19,505 nt of DNA, from contig RFIO01000061.1 of the NCBI GenBank assembly GCA_003695205.1, positions 1 to 19,505 on the forward strand. Reading direction: 5' to 3'. The position numbers and the translations under genes were made by a program. Of this stretch, positions 7,177 through 14,385 are shown piece by piece. This stretch comes from Deltaproteobacteria bacterium. Its GTDB lineage: Bacteria > Desulfobacterota > Desulfuromonadia > Desulfuromonadales > Geothermobacteraceae. Positions within the stretch are counted from its first letter, which is position 1, and the number at the start of each line of letters is the position of its first letter. The notes under the pieces were generated by a model. It saw only the letters and a list, made by a program, of their open reading frames with translations. It was not told where the DNA came from and searched no databases.

Positions 7177-7205
7177 TTTATACTGCACAAACGGCCGTCA
7201 GGCAA
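7177..7205 (-). promoter_or_regulatory. Promoter of gltX
   Basis: On the minus strand, TTGCCT (7200-7205, 4/6) is separated by 17 bases from TATAAA (7177-7182, 5/6). The predicted start near 7170 gives a 50-base leader. It lies in the gap after the Memo-family gene, so gltX need not depend on the upstream genes. Confidence 0.65.
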
Positions 7206-7209
7206 GCCG

Positions 7210-8013
7210 TCAGCTCACCCGTATTCCGGCATAACCGACCACTTCCCTGTCGTCGCCGGTGATTTCTCCCGAATGGCCGTAACGGACCAGTTCGGCCGAA
7301 GTGGCGCCGAGCTGTCGCGCGGCGGCCAGCATGACAACGGTCGGCAGCACACCACACATGCTGATACGGTTGTCACGCACGACCCGGTAGAGACCCTCGG
7401 GGTCAAGGTCGAGAACCCGTTCGATGGCCAGCATATCCTGGGTCCTTGCGGTCTTGGCGGATACGTAGTGGCTCATGTCGCTGCTGGCCAGAAGCAGGGG
7501 CCTGTTTTCCATTTTTGCAAGCACGCCGGCAACAGCGCCACCAAGCTCTAGCAGCCGATCCAGGGGCAGATGCCCGAGGCAGATCGGCACAAGGCGAACG
7601 TTCGGCCTGCAGGCCTGCAGCAACGGAACCTGGACTTCGAGAGAATGTTCGTACCTGTGCGCCAGTTCATCCGCCGTCAGAAGCGAACAGGCATCCAGAA
7701 GCCGTTCGGCAAGTTCACTGGCGATGGGACAGGTGCCGAGGGGCGTCAGCCAGCTCCCCTGGGAAAAGACGGCAGCGCATTCACCGAGCCCCTGGTGGTT
7801 CGGGCCCATGACGATGACCGTGTCGGGTATGCGGGTTGAACCGATGACGGCACCGGCGATGCCACCGGAGTAGATATAGCCGGCATGCGGGGAGACGATA
7901 CCGACGGCTTCGGCCGGTGCTGCCGTACCTGGCAGAAAATACTCAATTTGTTCCTTCAGAACCCGGGGGTTGTCGGGATAGAACCTGCCACTCACGACTG
8001 GAGATCTCTGCAT
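7210..8013 (-). CDS. Memo-family protein (AmmeMemoRadiSam system protein B)
   Basis: The 267-residue protein matches the Memo fold, which resembles class III extradiol dioxygenases. Conserved residues that fit the putative metal/active site are H43 in PHAGYIYSG, H73 in GPNH, E122-H123 in EHSLEVQ, D179 to H182 in SSDMSHY, and C220 in SMCG. In bacteria this family often occurs with AMMECR1 and a radical SAM protein, but neither partner is in the window. The biochemical role in bacteria is not established. The ATG at 8013 has a GGAGAGG ribosome-binding site and follows the permease stop by 32 bases, so the two are probably co-transcribed. Confidence 0.92.
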   Translation of the reverse strand: MQRSPVVSGRFYPDNPRVLKEQIEYFLPGTAAPAEAVGIVSPHAGYIYSGGIAGAVIGSTRIPDTVIVMGPNHQGLGECAAVFSQGSWLTPLGTCPIASELAERLLDACSLLTADELAHRYEHSLEVQVPLLQACRPNVRLVPICLGHLPLDRLLELGGAVAGVLAKMENRPLLLASSDMSHYVSAKTARTQDMLAIERVLDLDPEGLYRVVRDNRISMCGVLPTVVMLAAARQLGATSAELVRYGHSGEITGDDREVVGYAGIRVS

Positions 8014-8045
8014 GGCACCTCTCCCCGGCCAACGGTCTCCCCGAC

Positions 8046-8867
8046 TCAGCCAAGAGCCCGCCAGCCGATTTTGACGGCTACGACAATCAGCAGGATGGCG
8101 AAGGCCCTAACCAGTCTATCATGCGGCAAATGCGCGGCAACCCGTACACCGACCCGGGCCATGGCCATGGACAGGGGCGCGACCAGGCCTGCGACCAACA
8201 GGTTGACGTAGCCAAAGGAAAACGGGGGCAGGCTGGCCAGACCGTAGCCATGCAAAGCGTAGGAAAGCGCTCCGGCGAGAGAGCTGACGACGATCAGGGC
8301 ACTGGAGTTGCCGACCGCCAGATGGATCGGCAGCTGCAGGGTGATGACCATGAGAGGGACGGCGACGACCCCGCCGCCGACGCCGAAAAAGGAGGAGAAG
8401 AGACCGCCAGCGGCTCCCACAAAAGCAAGGTGAAGCCAGGGGACCCGTCCGTCCCGCTCCGGCGGCAGGTAGCGTTTCTGACGGAACATGCGCATGGCGA
8501 CGGCAATCTGCATCAGGGCAAACGCCAGTTGCAGCCGGTCGCCATCCAGCCAGGCAGCCAGGGTCGACCCGGCCAGGGCACCGGCAATACCACCGGCCGC
8601 CAGCCCGTAGACATGGTGCCAGTCCACGTTGCCGCGCTTGCGGTGTCCGAAGGTACTGCTGACGGCCGTCGGCAGGATGATGCCAAGGCTTGTGCCGAAG
8701 GCCATATGCACCATGACATCGGCAGAAACGCCAACAAGGGGGAAAAGGTGCAGAAACAGGGGGACGAAAATAATGCCGCCGCCTATTCCGAGCAGCCCGG
8801 CAAGAAAACCGCCGGCACCTCCGAGAAGGAGGACAAGCGCGATGACGTCTGGTTGCAGCAGGTTCAT
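8046..8867 (-). CDS. TauE/SafE (TSUP) family membrane permease
   Basis: The 273-residue protein has about eight hydrophobic segments. It shows the internal duplication of the TSUP family: GIGGGIIFVPLF near residue 27 in the first half and GVGGGVVAVPLM in the second. TSUP proteins export or import small anions such as sulfite, sulfoacetate or sulfonates; the substrate here is unknown. The ATG at 8867 was chosen because longer versions of the frame run through the tRNA-Cys gene and its terminator. The ribosome-binding site is weak. Only about 26 bases separate the start codon from the end of the tRNA terminator, so expression may rely on read-through or a compact promoter that I could not identify. 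Confidence 0.9.
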   Translation of the reverse strand: MNLLQPDVIALVLLLGGAGGFLAGLLGIGGGIIFVPLFLHLFPLVGVSADVMVHMAFGTSLGIILPTAVSSTFGHRKRGNVDWHHVYGLAAGGIAGALAGSTLAAWLDGDRLQLAFALMQIAVAMRMFRQKRYLPPERDGRVPWLHLAFVGAAGGLFSSFFGVGGGVVAVPLMVITLQLPIHLAVGNSSALIVVSSLAGALSYALHGYGLASLPPFSFGYVNLLVAGLVAPLSMAMARVGVRVAAHLPHDRLVRAFAILLIVVAVKIGWRALG

Positions 8868-8892
8868 CGGTGGCGGCCTGGAGTCCGGGCTG

Positions 8893-8922
8893 AAAAAAAG
8901 GCCAGCCCCATGGGGCTGGCCT
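8893..8922 (-). terminator. Intrinsic terminator of tRNA-Cys
   Basis: A perfect 10-bp palindromic stem (GGCCAGCCCC at 8900-8909 and GGGGCTGGCC at 8912-8921) is extended by one A-T pair. On the minus strand it is followed by seven Ts. It ends about 11 bases beyond the tRNA-Cys 3' end. Confidence 0.95.
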
Positions 8923-8932
8923 GGTGTGCGGG

Positions 8933-9006
<74 letters not shown>

Positions 9007-9022
9007 GCTGAAAAGCTCGACA

Positions 9023-9051
9023 TTGATAGCAAATCGCATGGAGAGTGTCAA
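9023..9051 (-). promoter_or_regulatory. Near-consensus promoter of tRNA-Cys
   Basis: On the minus strand, a perfect TTGACA (9046-9051), a 17-base spacer and TATCAA (9023-9028) place the transcription start near 9016, about 10 bases before the mature tRNA. It lies in the 55-base gap after the MTH1187-family gene. Confidence 0.85.
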
Positions 9052-9061
9052 CAGAGAATCC

Positions 9062-9367
9062 TCATTCAGCCAGCAGTCGCTGAACCGCCTCGACCTTGTG
9101 CTTCATGCCGTGGTCGGATCGGTCACGGCGATCGTCGATCTTGATCAGGGTCGAAACCCGGACCGCGCCGCGATCAAAGGGCGACTGATGCATTTTCAGC
9201 AGTACGGGGAAAATCTCCCCGATATCCCCTTCGATCACCGTCCCCATGGGGGTGAGCTGATAAGTGAGCCCGCTTTCCCGCAGTACGGCCAGGGCACCGG
9301 CGACATATTCCGAAACTCCGGGGCTGCCGGTTCCCAGGGGCGCAACACTGATTTCCACAACGGCCAT
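9062..9367 (-). CDS. MTH1187 family thiamine-binding protein
   Basis: This small protein of 101 residues begins MAVVEISVAPLGTGSPGVSE and contains LTPMGTVIEGD, the pattern of the MTH1187/YkoF-like (DUF77) family. These ferredoxin-like-fold proteins bind thiamine or related compounds in the cytoplasm; the physiological role is not well defined. The ATG at 9367 has a very good AAAGGAGG ribosome-binding site. The open frame extends upstream to 9772, but that part overlaps the secretin-like gene in another frame and is not coding. It follows that gene by 16 bases, so the two are probably in one operon. The C-terminus is rich in R, K and H. Confidence 0.92.
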   Translation of the reverse strand: MAVVEISVAPLGTGSPGVSEYVAGALAVLRESGLTYQLTPMGTVIEGDIGEIFPVLLKMHQSPFDRGAVRVSTLIKIDDRRDRSDHGMKHKVEAVQRLLAE

Positions 9368-9383
9368 GAATCTGCCTCCTTTG

Positions 9384-10151
9384 TCAGGGTCCGGGCTCGA
9401 CACGTACCCGGAGCCGATAGTGTTTTTCCATATTGCCGACCCGGTAGGAAAGGAGCGCCAGCCCGGCGCCTCCTGCCCGGTCGTATACCCGGCCGATATC
9501 GATCCAGTCTCCGGGCACGGCGCGAAGGGTGGTCGCCGACCGGGAAAAAAGGATTCTTTTACCCCTCCCCTCACCCGCGACCCGTTCGAGGGTCGGCACC
9601 AGCTCGAGTTCAACGGCATCGCCGACAGCATGCGGACGGACGGTGAATCCGGTTCGCACTTGCCGGTAGTCGATGGATTCGGCAAGACCGGTTGTCTCGC
9701 CGACCATGGCGGCAAAACTTGTGACGAATGGCTCATCGCGACCGATACTGATAAATCCGGTCGCACCGTCAAGGACCAGCAGAGTCTGTTCCCCGGCCCG
9801 GGTCATATTGCCGAGCCGGTAGCCTATCCTGTTGCGCCCATCGGTGCCTGAGGCACCGAAGGCGTCTGAAACAGCCGATTTTTCCTGCCGCACCCGAATG
9901 AGCCACTGGGGCTTTTGTCGATCCAGGGATCTCACCATCTCGGCCAGCCGGTCGAGGGCATCGGGATCACCGCTGGCGACGATTCGGGTTCCACTGGCAG
10001 CCAGACGGACCGAGTCGCCGGCCAGTTTTTCGAGGTCGGCCAGCACTGCCTCGGCCCTTTGGTATTTCAGTTGAAAAACCCGCACTGAATCCGCGGCCTG
10101 GACAGGCAGGGACAAAATCAAAAATACAGAAAAGAGCATCAGGGCGCGCAC
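9384..10151 (-). CDS. Short secretin-like periplasmic/outer-membrane protein
   Basis: The protein is 255 residues with a signal peptide (RALMLFSVFLILSLPVQA, probable cleavage before ADS). Residues about 22-90 resemble one secretin N1/NolW domain (VFQLKYQRAEAVLADLEKLA). Residues about 160-240 recall the C-terminal secretin core: IDYRQVRTGFTVRPHAVGD resembles the usual Y-x-DVG-x-L-x-V-x-P segment. Complete secretins have 400-700 residues, so this is a reduced form and may not make a pore. I chose the GTG at 10151 because it has a GGAGG ribosome-binding site six bases away and gives the signal peptide its positive charge. An ATG at 10139 overlaps the upstream stop as TGATG. No other secretion or pilus genes are in the window. 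Confidence 0.7.
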   Translation of the reverse strand: MRALMLFSVFLILSLPVQAADSVRVFQLKYQRAEAVLADLEKLAGDSVRLAASGTRIVASGDPDALDRLAEMVRSLDRQKPQWLIRVRQEKSAVSDAFGASGTDGRNRIGYRLGNMTRAGEQTLLVLDGATGFISIGRDEPFVTSFAAMVGETTGLAESIDYRQVRTGFTVRPHAVGDAVELELVPTLERVAGEGRGKRILFSRSATTLRAVPGDWIDIGRVYDRAGGAGLALLSYRVGNMEKHYRLRVRVEPGP

Positions 10152-11524
10152 GATTTGCCTCCATCTGCGGAAAAAACCGCCCGGTAAATGACGCCGGCAC
10201 GATCGTCGCTGACGTAGAGCGCGCCATCCGGCCCGACGGCCACATCGACCGGTCGTCCCCAGGCATGGCCGTTGCGCAGCCAGCCGGCCAGCAGCGGGAC
10301 CGGGTCTTTGGCCTGTTTGTTGCCGTCAAAGGGAATGCGCACCACCTGGTAGCCGACAGGCTCGGACCGGTTCCAGGAGCCGTGCTCGGCCAGGAACAGG
10401 TCGTCGCGCCAATCAATAGGGCCTGCGAGGCCCGCCCCGAAGGTCAGTCCCAATGGCGCGACATGGGCCTGCAGCGCAACCGCAGGTGGAATGGTCGAAC
10501 TGCACCGCTGCCGGCTGCCCAGGCCCGGATCGGGCGTGCGATCACCATAACACCAGGGCCAGCCGTAGTCGCCCCCCTCGACAATCCGGTTGATCTCGTC
10601 GGGCGGGATGTCGTCTCCGAGCAGGTCGCGACCATTGTCGCTGGCCCAGAGATCACCTGTGCCGGGCTGAATGGCGAGGCCGACGCTGTTGCGCAGCCCG
10701 GATGCGTAAAGTTCACTACGACCCGTGCTGGGATCGATGCGAAGGATGGTCCCACGGCGCGGGTCCGTTTCGAGGCAGGCGTTGCAGTCGGAGCCGACGG
10801 AGACCAGCAGGTTCCCCGCCCGGTCCAGCGCCAGGCTGCGGGTCCAGTGACCACCGCCAGCGGGCAGATCGGTGGAAACAACCCGGGATCGCTCGGCCTG
10901 GTGATCGCCGTCGGCATCGATGAGACGCAGAATCCTGCCTGTTTCCGCCACAAGGACGGCACCGCCATCCGCGGCCAGACCGTGCGGCCGGTCCAGGTCG
11001 CTGGCGAACACCCGCCGTTCATCTGCCACGCCATCGTTATCCTGGTCCCAAAGGGCCAGGACCCGTCCATCCCCGGGTTCGCTGACCAGCAGCCAGCCGT
11101 CCGGCAGAAAGAGCAGCATGCGCGGTTGCGCCAGGTTGTCGGCGAACAAATTGACACAGGCACCGGCCGGAGCCAGCAACTGCTTCGAAAACCCGGCCGG
11201 CCCTTGTACGACCGTTGCCACCAGACCGGCCGGAAGCGCCATGTTGGAACCAGGGAAAATGCCACCTCCGGGCCATATCCTGTCGGACAGGCTCCAGGCA
11301 AGCAGGGTCGCCAGCGGCAGGGCCAGCACGAGCCGATTCAGGGGGAATCTTCGCAGAAACAGCCCGAGACTGACAGCGAGCAGGACAATGGCAGCCCCCC
11401 AGCCCAAATGGCCGACAAATGGAAGACGTTCAGCGCTTGCGGCCAGAAAAATCCCGGCTGCCAACAGAACGGTCAGCAGGCAGAAAAAGACGGGATCGTT
11501 GGTACGTTTGCCGTTTGAAGCCAT
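10139..11524 (-). CDS. Membrane-anchored PQQ-dependent sugar (sorbosone-type) dehydrogenase-like protein
   Basis: The protein has 461 residues. Three hydrophobic segments (about 12-31, 42-58 and 62-80) precede a beta-propeller domain that should face the periplasm. Family signs are RPHGLA (H181), GHWTRSLALD, SDCNACLETDPRRGTI with a CxxC at 247-250, NRIVEGGDYGWPWC, DDLFLAEHGSWNR and DDRAGVIYR. These match the soluble glucose/L-sorbosone dehydrogenase family that uses pyrroloquinoline quinone. The substrate is unknown and PQQ use is inferred. Two acidic EF-type loops, DQDNDGVADE (160-169) and DADGDHQAE (203-211), suggest calcium binding. The ATG at 11524 lacks a clear ribosome-binding site and lies at the foot of a 6-bp hairpin. 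The upstream in-frame GTG at 11590 would overlap the transporter gene and adds an unlikely N-terminus. Confidence 0.87.
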   Translation of the reverse strand: MASNGKRTNDPVFFCLLTVLLAAGIFLAASAERLPFVGHLGWGAAIVLLAVSLGLFLRRFPLNRLVLALPLATLLAWSLSDRIWPGGGIFPGSNMALPAGLVATVVQGPAGFSKQLLAPAGACVNLFADNLAQPRMLLFLPDGWLLVSEPGDGRVLALWDQDNDGVADERRVFASDLDRPHGLAADGGAVLVAETGRILRLIDADGDHQAERSRVVSTDLPAGGGHWTRSLALDRAGNLLVSVGSDCNACLETDPRRGTILRIDPSTGRSELYASGLRNSVGLAIQPGTGDLWASDNGRDLLGDDIPPDEINRIVEGGDYGWPWCYGDRTPDPGLGSRQRCSSTIPPAVALQAHVAPLGLTFGAGLAGPIDWRDDLFLAEHGSWNRSEPVGYQVVRIPFDGNKQAKDPVPLLAGWLRNGHAWGRPVDVAVGPDGALYVSDDRAGVIYRAVFSADGGKSCAP

Positions 11525-11564
11525 GCTACGAGAGTAGCACAAGGTGCCGCCGGCGCACGGCCGA

Positions 11565-12800
11565 TCAGACAACCAGTCCGACCACGGCACCGGTCATCAG
11601 GGTCGCCAGGGTGCCGGAAACGATGGAGCGCAGGCCGAGAGAGACTACTTCGGACTGCCGCTCGGGCACCATGACCCGCAGGCCGCCGATCATGATCCCC
11701 AGGCTGCCGAAGTTGGCAAAACCGCACAGGGCATAGGTCAGGATAAGCCGGCTGTGGGGACTGATCATGGCATCGGAGGTGCCGGCGAGCTGCAGGTAGG
11801 CGACAAACTCGTTGAGAACCGTCTTGGTGCCGATCAGCGAGCCCGCCAGCGGCGCCTGGTCCCAGGGAATGCCGATCAGCCAGGCAACCGGTGCAAGGAG
11901 CCAGCCGAGCATCCTTTCCAGGCTCAGCGGAGCACCGGAGAAATCGGGCAGCAGGCCCAGTCCCTGGTTCACCAGTGAGACCAGGGCGATCAGCACGACC
12001 AGCATGGCGACGATGTTGAGCAGCAGGCTGAGCCCTTCGGCCGTGCCTCGGGTAACCGCATCCATGACCGAGCTGTCCTGCCTTTGGACCACCACCCTCT
12101 CCCCGGCTCCGTCCGACCCGGCCGGTACCATGAGTTGGGCAATGGCCAAACCGGCCGGAGCACTGATGATGGAGGCGACAAGAATATGCCCGAGGGCATC
12201 GGGCAGAACCGCGCCGAGGATGCCGGCATACAGCACCAGAACCGTTCCGGCGATGGTGCTCATGCCGCAGGTCATGACCATGAAGAGTTCGCCGCGCGAC
12301 AATCTGGCCAGATAGGGCCGAACCAGCAGAGGCGCTTCGACCATGCCGACGAAGATGTTCGCGGCGGCACTGATGCCGACCGCACCACCGATGCCCATGG
12401 TGCGCTGCAGCACCAGGGCCATCAGTGCAACGAGGCGCTGAAGGATGCCAAGATGAAACAGGACAGCTGACAGTGCGCTGACCACCAGCACCAGCGGCAG
12501 GGCTCGAAAGGCGAGGACATAGGAGGCGCCGGGACTGGTTTCGACAAACGGCAGGGCACCACCGCCGAGGAACCCGAAGACGACCGCGGTCCCAGCGCGG
12601 GTCGCGCGCTCAAGTGCCAGAGCAAGATCGTTGAGCATCAGAAAGGGCTGCTTGATCAGGGGGACCCTGAGTAGCGCGACGGCAATAACGAACTGCAGCA
12701 CCAGTCCGGTAACAACCGGACGCCAGACGATGTTGCGGCGATCCTCGCTCAGCAGGTACGCAATCAGGGTCAGTACGAAAAGCCCCAGCCAGGCCTGCAT
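11565..12800 (-). CDS. Concentrative nucleoside transporter (CNT family)
   Basis: The 411-residue polytopic inner-membrane protein has the CNT organisation: an N-terminal pair of helices, a gate domain, and a C-terminal core. NIFVGMVEAPLLVRPYL (about 148-164) corresponds to the first re-entrant hairpin, KTVLNEFVAY (326-335) to the ion- and ribose-contacting segment, and YALCGFANFGSLGI (356-369) to the second. CNT proteins import nucleosides with sodium or protons. The usual GQTE motif reads GMVE here. The ATG at 12800 has an AAGGAGGG ribosome-binding site. The 92-base leader from the lipoprotein stop contains no convincing terminator or promoter. Confidence 0.93.
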   Translation of the reverse strand: MQAWLGLFVLTLIAYLLSEDRRNIVWRPVVTGLVLQFVIAVALLRVPLIKQPFLMLNDLALALERATRAGTAVVFGFLGGGALPFVETSPGASYVLAFRALPLVLVVSALSAVLFHLGILQRLVALMALVLQRTMGIGGAVGISAAANIFVGMVEAPLLVRPYLARLSRGELFMVMTCGMSTIAGTVLVLYAGILGAVLPDALGHILVASIISAPAGLAIAQLMVPAGSDGAGERVVVQRQDSSVMDAVTRGTAEGLSLLLNIVAMLVVLIALVSLVNQGLGLLPDFSGAPLSLERMLGWLLAPVAWLIGIPWDQAPLAGSLIGTKTVLNEFVAYLQLAGTSDAMISPHSRLILTYALCGFANFGSLGIMIGGLRVMVPERQSEVVSLGLRSIVSGTLATLMTGAVVGLVV

Positions 12801-12892
12801 GGCACGCCCTCCTTTTCAACAGCGGTTGGAGGACGCAGTATCACCTCTCCGGGGCAGGGACGCAATCCCCTGGACGGCTGGATGACACAGAT

Positions 12893-13333
12893 TCAGATAT
12901 GAGGCAGGGCCGCAAGCCGCTGCTCGACCCGGGTTTTAAGGGATGTCGGCGGCAGGGACGCGCCTGTTCCCTGAAGATCCCAGCCGAGCAGGGTGCCGTC
13001 GCCACTGAAATAGAGCCGCAACAGCTGACTTGACGGCTGAAAGGGGCCGGAGGAAAGGTCGCATCTGTTGGTGACCCGCAGCTGGTAGTAGCTCCATACG
13101 CTGGCTGTCCCGGAGGGCAGCCCTTCAGTGGCATCGCCGTAACGCCAGCGGCTGGAATCGACAGCAAGGCAGCTGTCCGGCCAGCCGAGAGCCATCAGGG
13201 CATCGGAACGGTTGTTCAGACCTTCCTCGAGGGCGACAGCCAGCCGGCGGGCGTCGATCTGCCGGCCGACATCGAGAGACGACGCGCAGGCCGAAAGAAG
13301 AACCACGAGCACTGGGAAAAGCAGGAAGCGCAT
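12893..13333 (-). CDS. Small lipoprotein, BamE/SmpA-like pattern
   Basis: The protein has 146 residues and begins with a lipoprotein signal sequence, RFLLFPVLVVLLSAC, whose lipobox is LSAC with the acylated cysteine at C16. Residue 17 is Ala, so outer-membrane sorting by the usual rule is expected. The middle contains LMALGWPDSC, SRWRYGD, VWSYYQLRV and LRLYFSGDGTLLGWDL, an arrangement like small outer-membrane proteins of the BamE/SmpA kind, although the similarity is only of pattern. C55 and C91 could form a disulfide. The ATG at 13333 has a GGAGG ribosome-binding site. It follows rsgA by 50 bases, so it may be in the same operon. No specific function can be assigned. Confidence 0.8.
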   Translation of the reverse strand: MRFLLFPVLVVLLSACASSLDVGRQIDARRLAVALEEGLNNRSDALMALGWPDSCLAVDSSRWRYGDATEGLPSGTASVWSYYQLRVTNRCDLSSGPFQPSSQLLRLYFSGDGTLLGWDLQGTGASLPPTSLKTRVEQRLAALPHI

Positions 13334-13383
13334 CAGGACCTCCGGGAGCGACTATATTTCCCTATCGGTCGGAGCGTGCGCTT

Positions 13384-14385
13384 TCAATAGTCCCTTTGCC
13401 TCTCTTCACGTTCCCTGGCAAGCTGAAGGTAGTTGCGATATCGGTCGGGATCCAGTTCACCCCTGTCGACGGCGGCACGCACGGCACAGTCCGGTTCCCG
13501 GTCGTGCCTGCAGTCGCCAAACCGGCATCGGCAGCCCAGTTCGATGATGTCGGCAAAGGCCTCCTCCAGGTCTGTGGCCTCGTCGAGCAGCTGGATTTCC
13601 CTCATTCCGGGGTTGTCGATCAGAAAGGCGCCGCCGGGGAGTCGGAACATTTCCCTGTGGGTTGTGGTGTGCTGTCCCCTGCCGTCCGTATCACTCAGAT
13701 CACCGACCTGCTGTCGGTCCTGCCCCAGCAGCAGGTTGGCCAGAGTCGACTTGCCGGCTCCGCTCGATCCCAGCATGGCAAGGGTCGTTCCCGGCGTAAG
13801 CCAGGGCGCGAGACGATCGGTCCCCCGCCCTGTTTTGGCACAGATCGGCAGGACTGACTCACAGCCCAGCTTACCTACCTGTTCCAGCCGCTGATCGAGA
13901 TGGTCGCAAAGGTCGACCTTGTTGAGCACCAGCACGGCCTCGGCACCGCTGCCGGCCACCAGCGCGAGGTAACGCTCGATCCTGCGCACGTTGAAGTCAA
14001 GATCGAGGCCGGTTACGACCAGGACGGTATCAACGTTTGCACAGATAACCTGCGGCACCTGCCGACCGCTCCGGCCGGGGGCCTGCCGAACGATACAGGT
14101 CCGTCTGGGCAGAACGGTTTCGACGACCCCTTCACGGCCGGGGCGTTCAGGGCGGAACAGTACAGCGTCGCCGACAACCGGAACCAGCCCTTCCCCGCGC
14201 CGGGCAAGGTGATGCAGGCGCCCGGGAATACGGGTCTGGTGTACCTGGCCTCCCGCTTCGAGCAGGGTACAGAAGGTGCGGGTGCAGGCCAGAACGCGGC
14301 CTCCTCTCAGGCCCCGGTCGCGGGCCTGTTCAAGCAGCTTCAGCCATTCGGCGGGCGGATGATGGATCAGTCCGGAAAAGGTCAC
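13384..14385 (-). CDS. rsgA: Ribosome small subunit-dependent GTPase A
   Basis: The 333-residue protein is a circularly permuted GTPase that checks late 30S subunit maturation. An OB-fold N-terminal domain (about 30-115) is followed by the permuted motif order: NKVDL (155-159, G4), GSSGAGKS (206-213, P-loop), the TTTH threonine region (240-243, G2) and DNPG (257-260, G3, usually DTPG). The C-terminal zinc finger is C287, C292, H294 and C300. The GTG start at 14385 overlaps the stop codon of the upstream nuclease gene as GTGA, and no separate ribosome-binding site is apparent, so translation is probably coupled to that gene. The protein is somewhat short at the C-terminus but complete. Confidence 0.96.
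   Translation of the reverse strand: MTFSGLIHHPPAEWLKLLEQARDRGLRGGRVLACTRTFCTLLEAGGQVHQTRIPGRLHHLARRGEGLVPVVGDAVLFRPERPGREGVVETVLPRRTCIVRQAPGRSGRQVPQVICANVDTVLVVTGLDLDFNVRRIERYLALVAGSGAEAVLVLNKVDLCDHLDQRLEQVGKLGCESVLPICAKTGRGTDRLAPWLTPGTTLAMLGSSGAGKSTLANLLLGQDRQQVGDLSDTDGRGQHTTTHREMFRLPGGAFLIDNPGMREIQLLDEATDLEEAFADIIELGCRCRFGDCRHDREPDCAVRAAVDRGELDPDRYRNYLQLAREREERQRDY

Noticed and set aside
9368..9772. N-terminal extension of the thiamine-binding protein
   Set aside because: The extension overlaps the secretin-like gene in another frame, lacks any domain, and the ATG at 9367 has an excellent ribosome-binding site.
12801..12892. A riboswitch in the leader of the nucleoside transporter
   Set aside because: Only short complementary stretches are visible, with no recognised aptamer pattern and no terminator.
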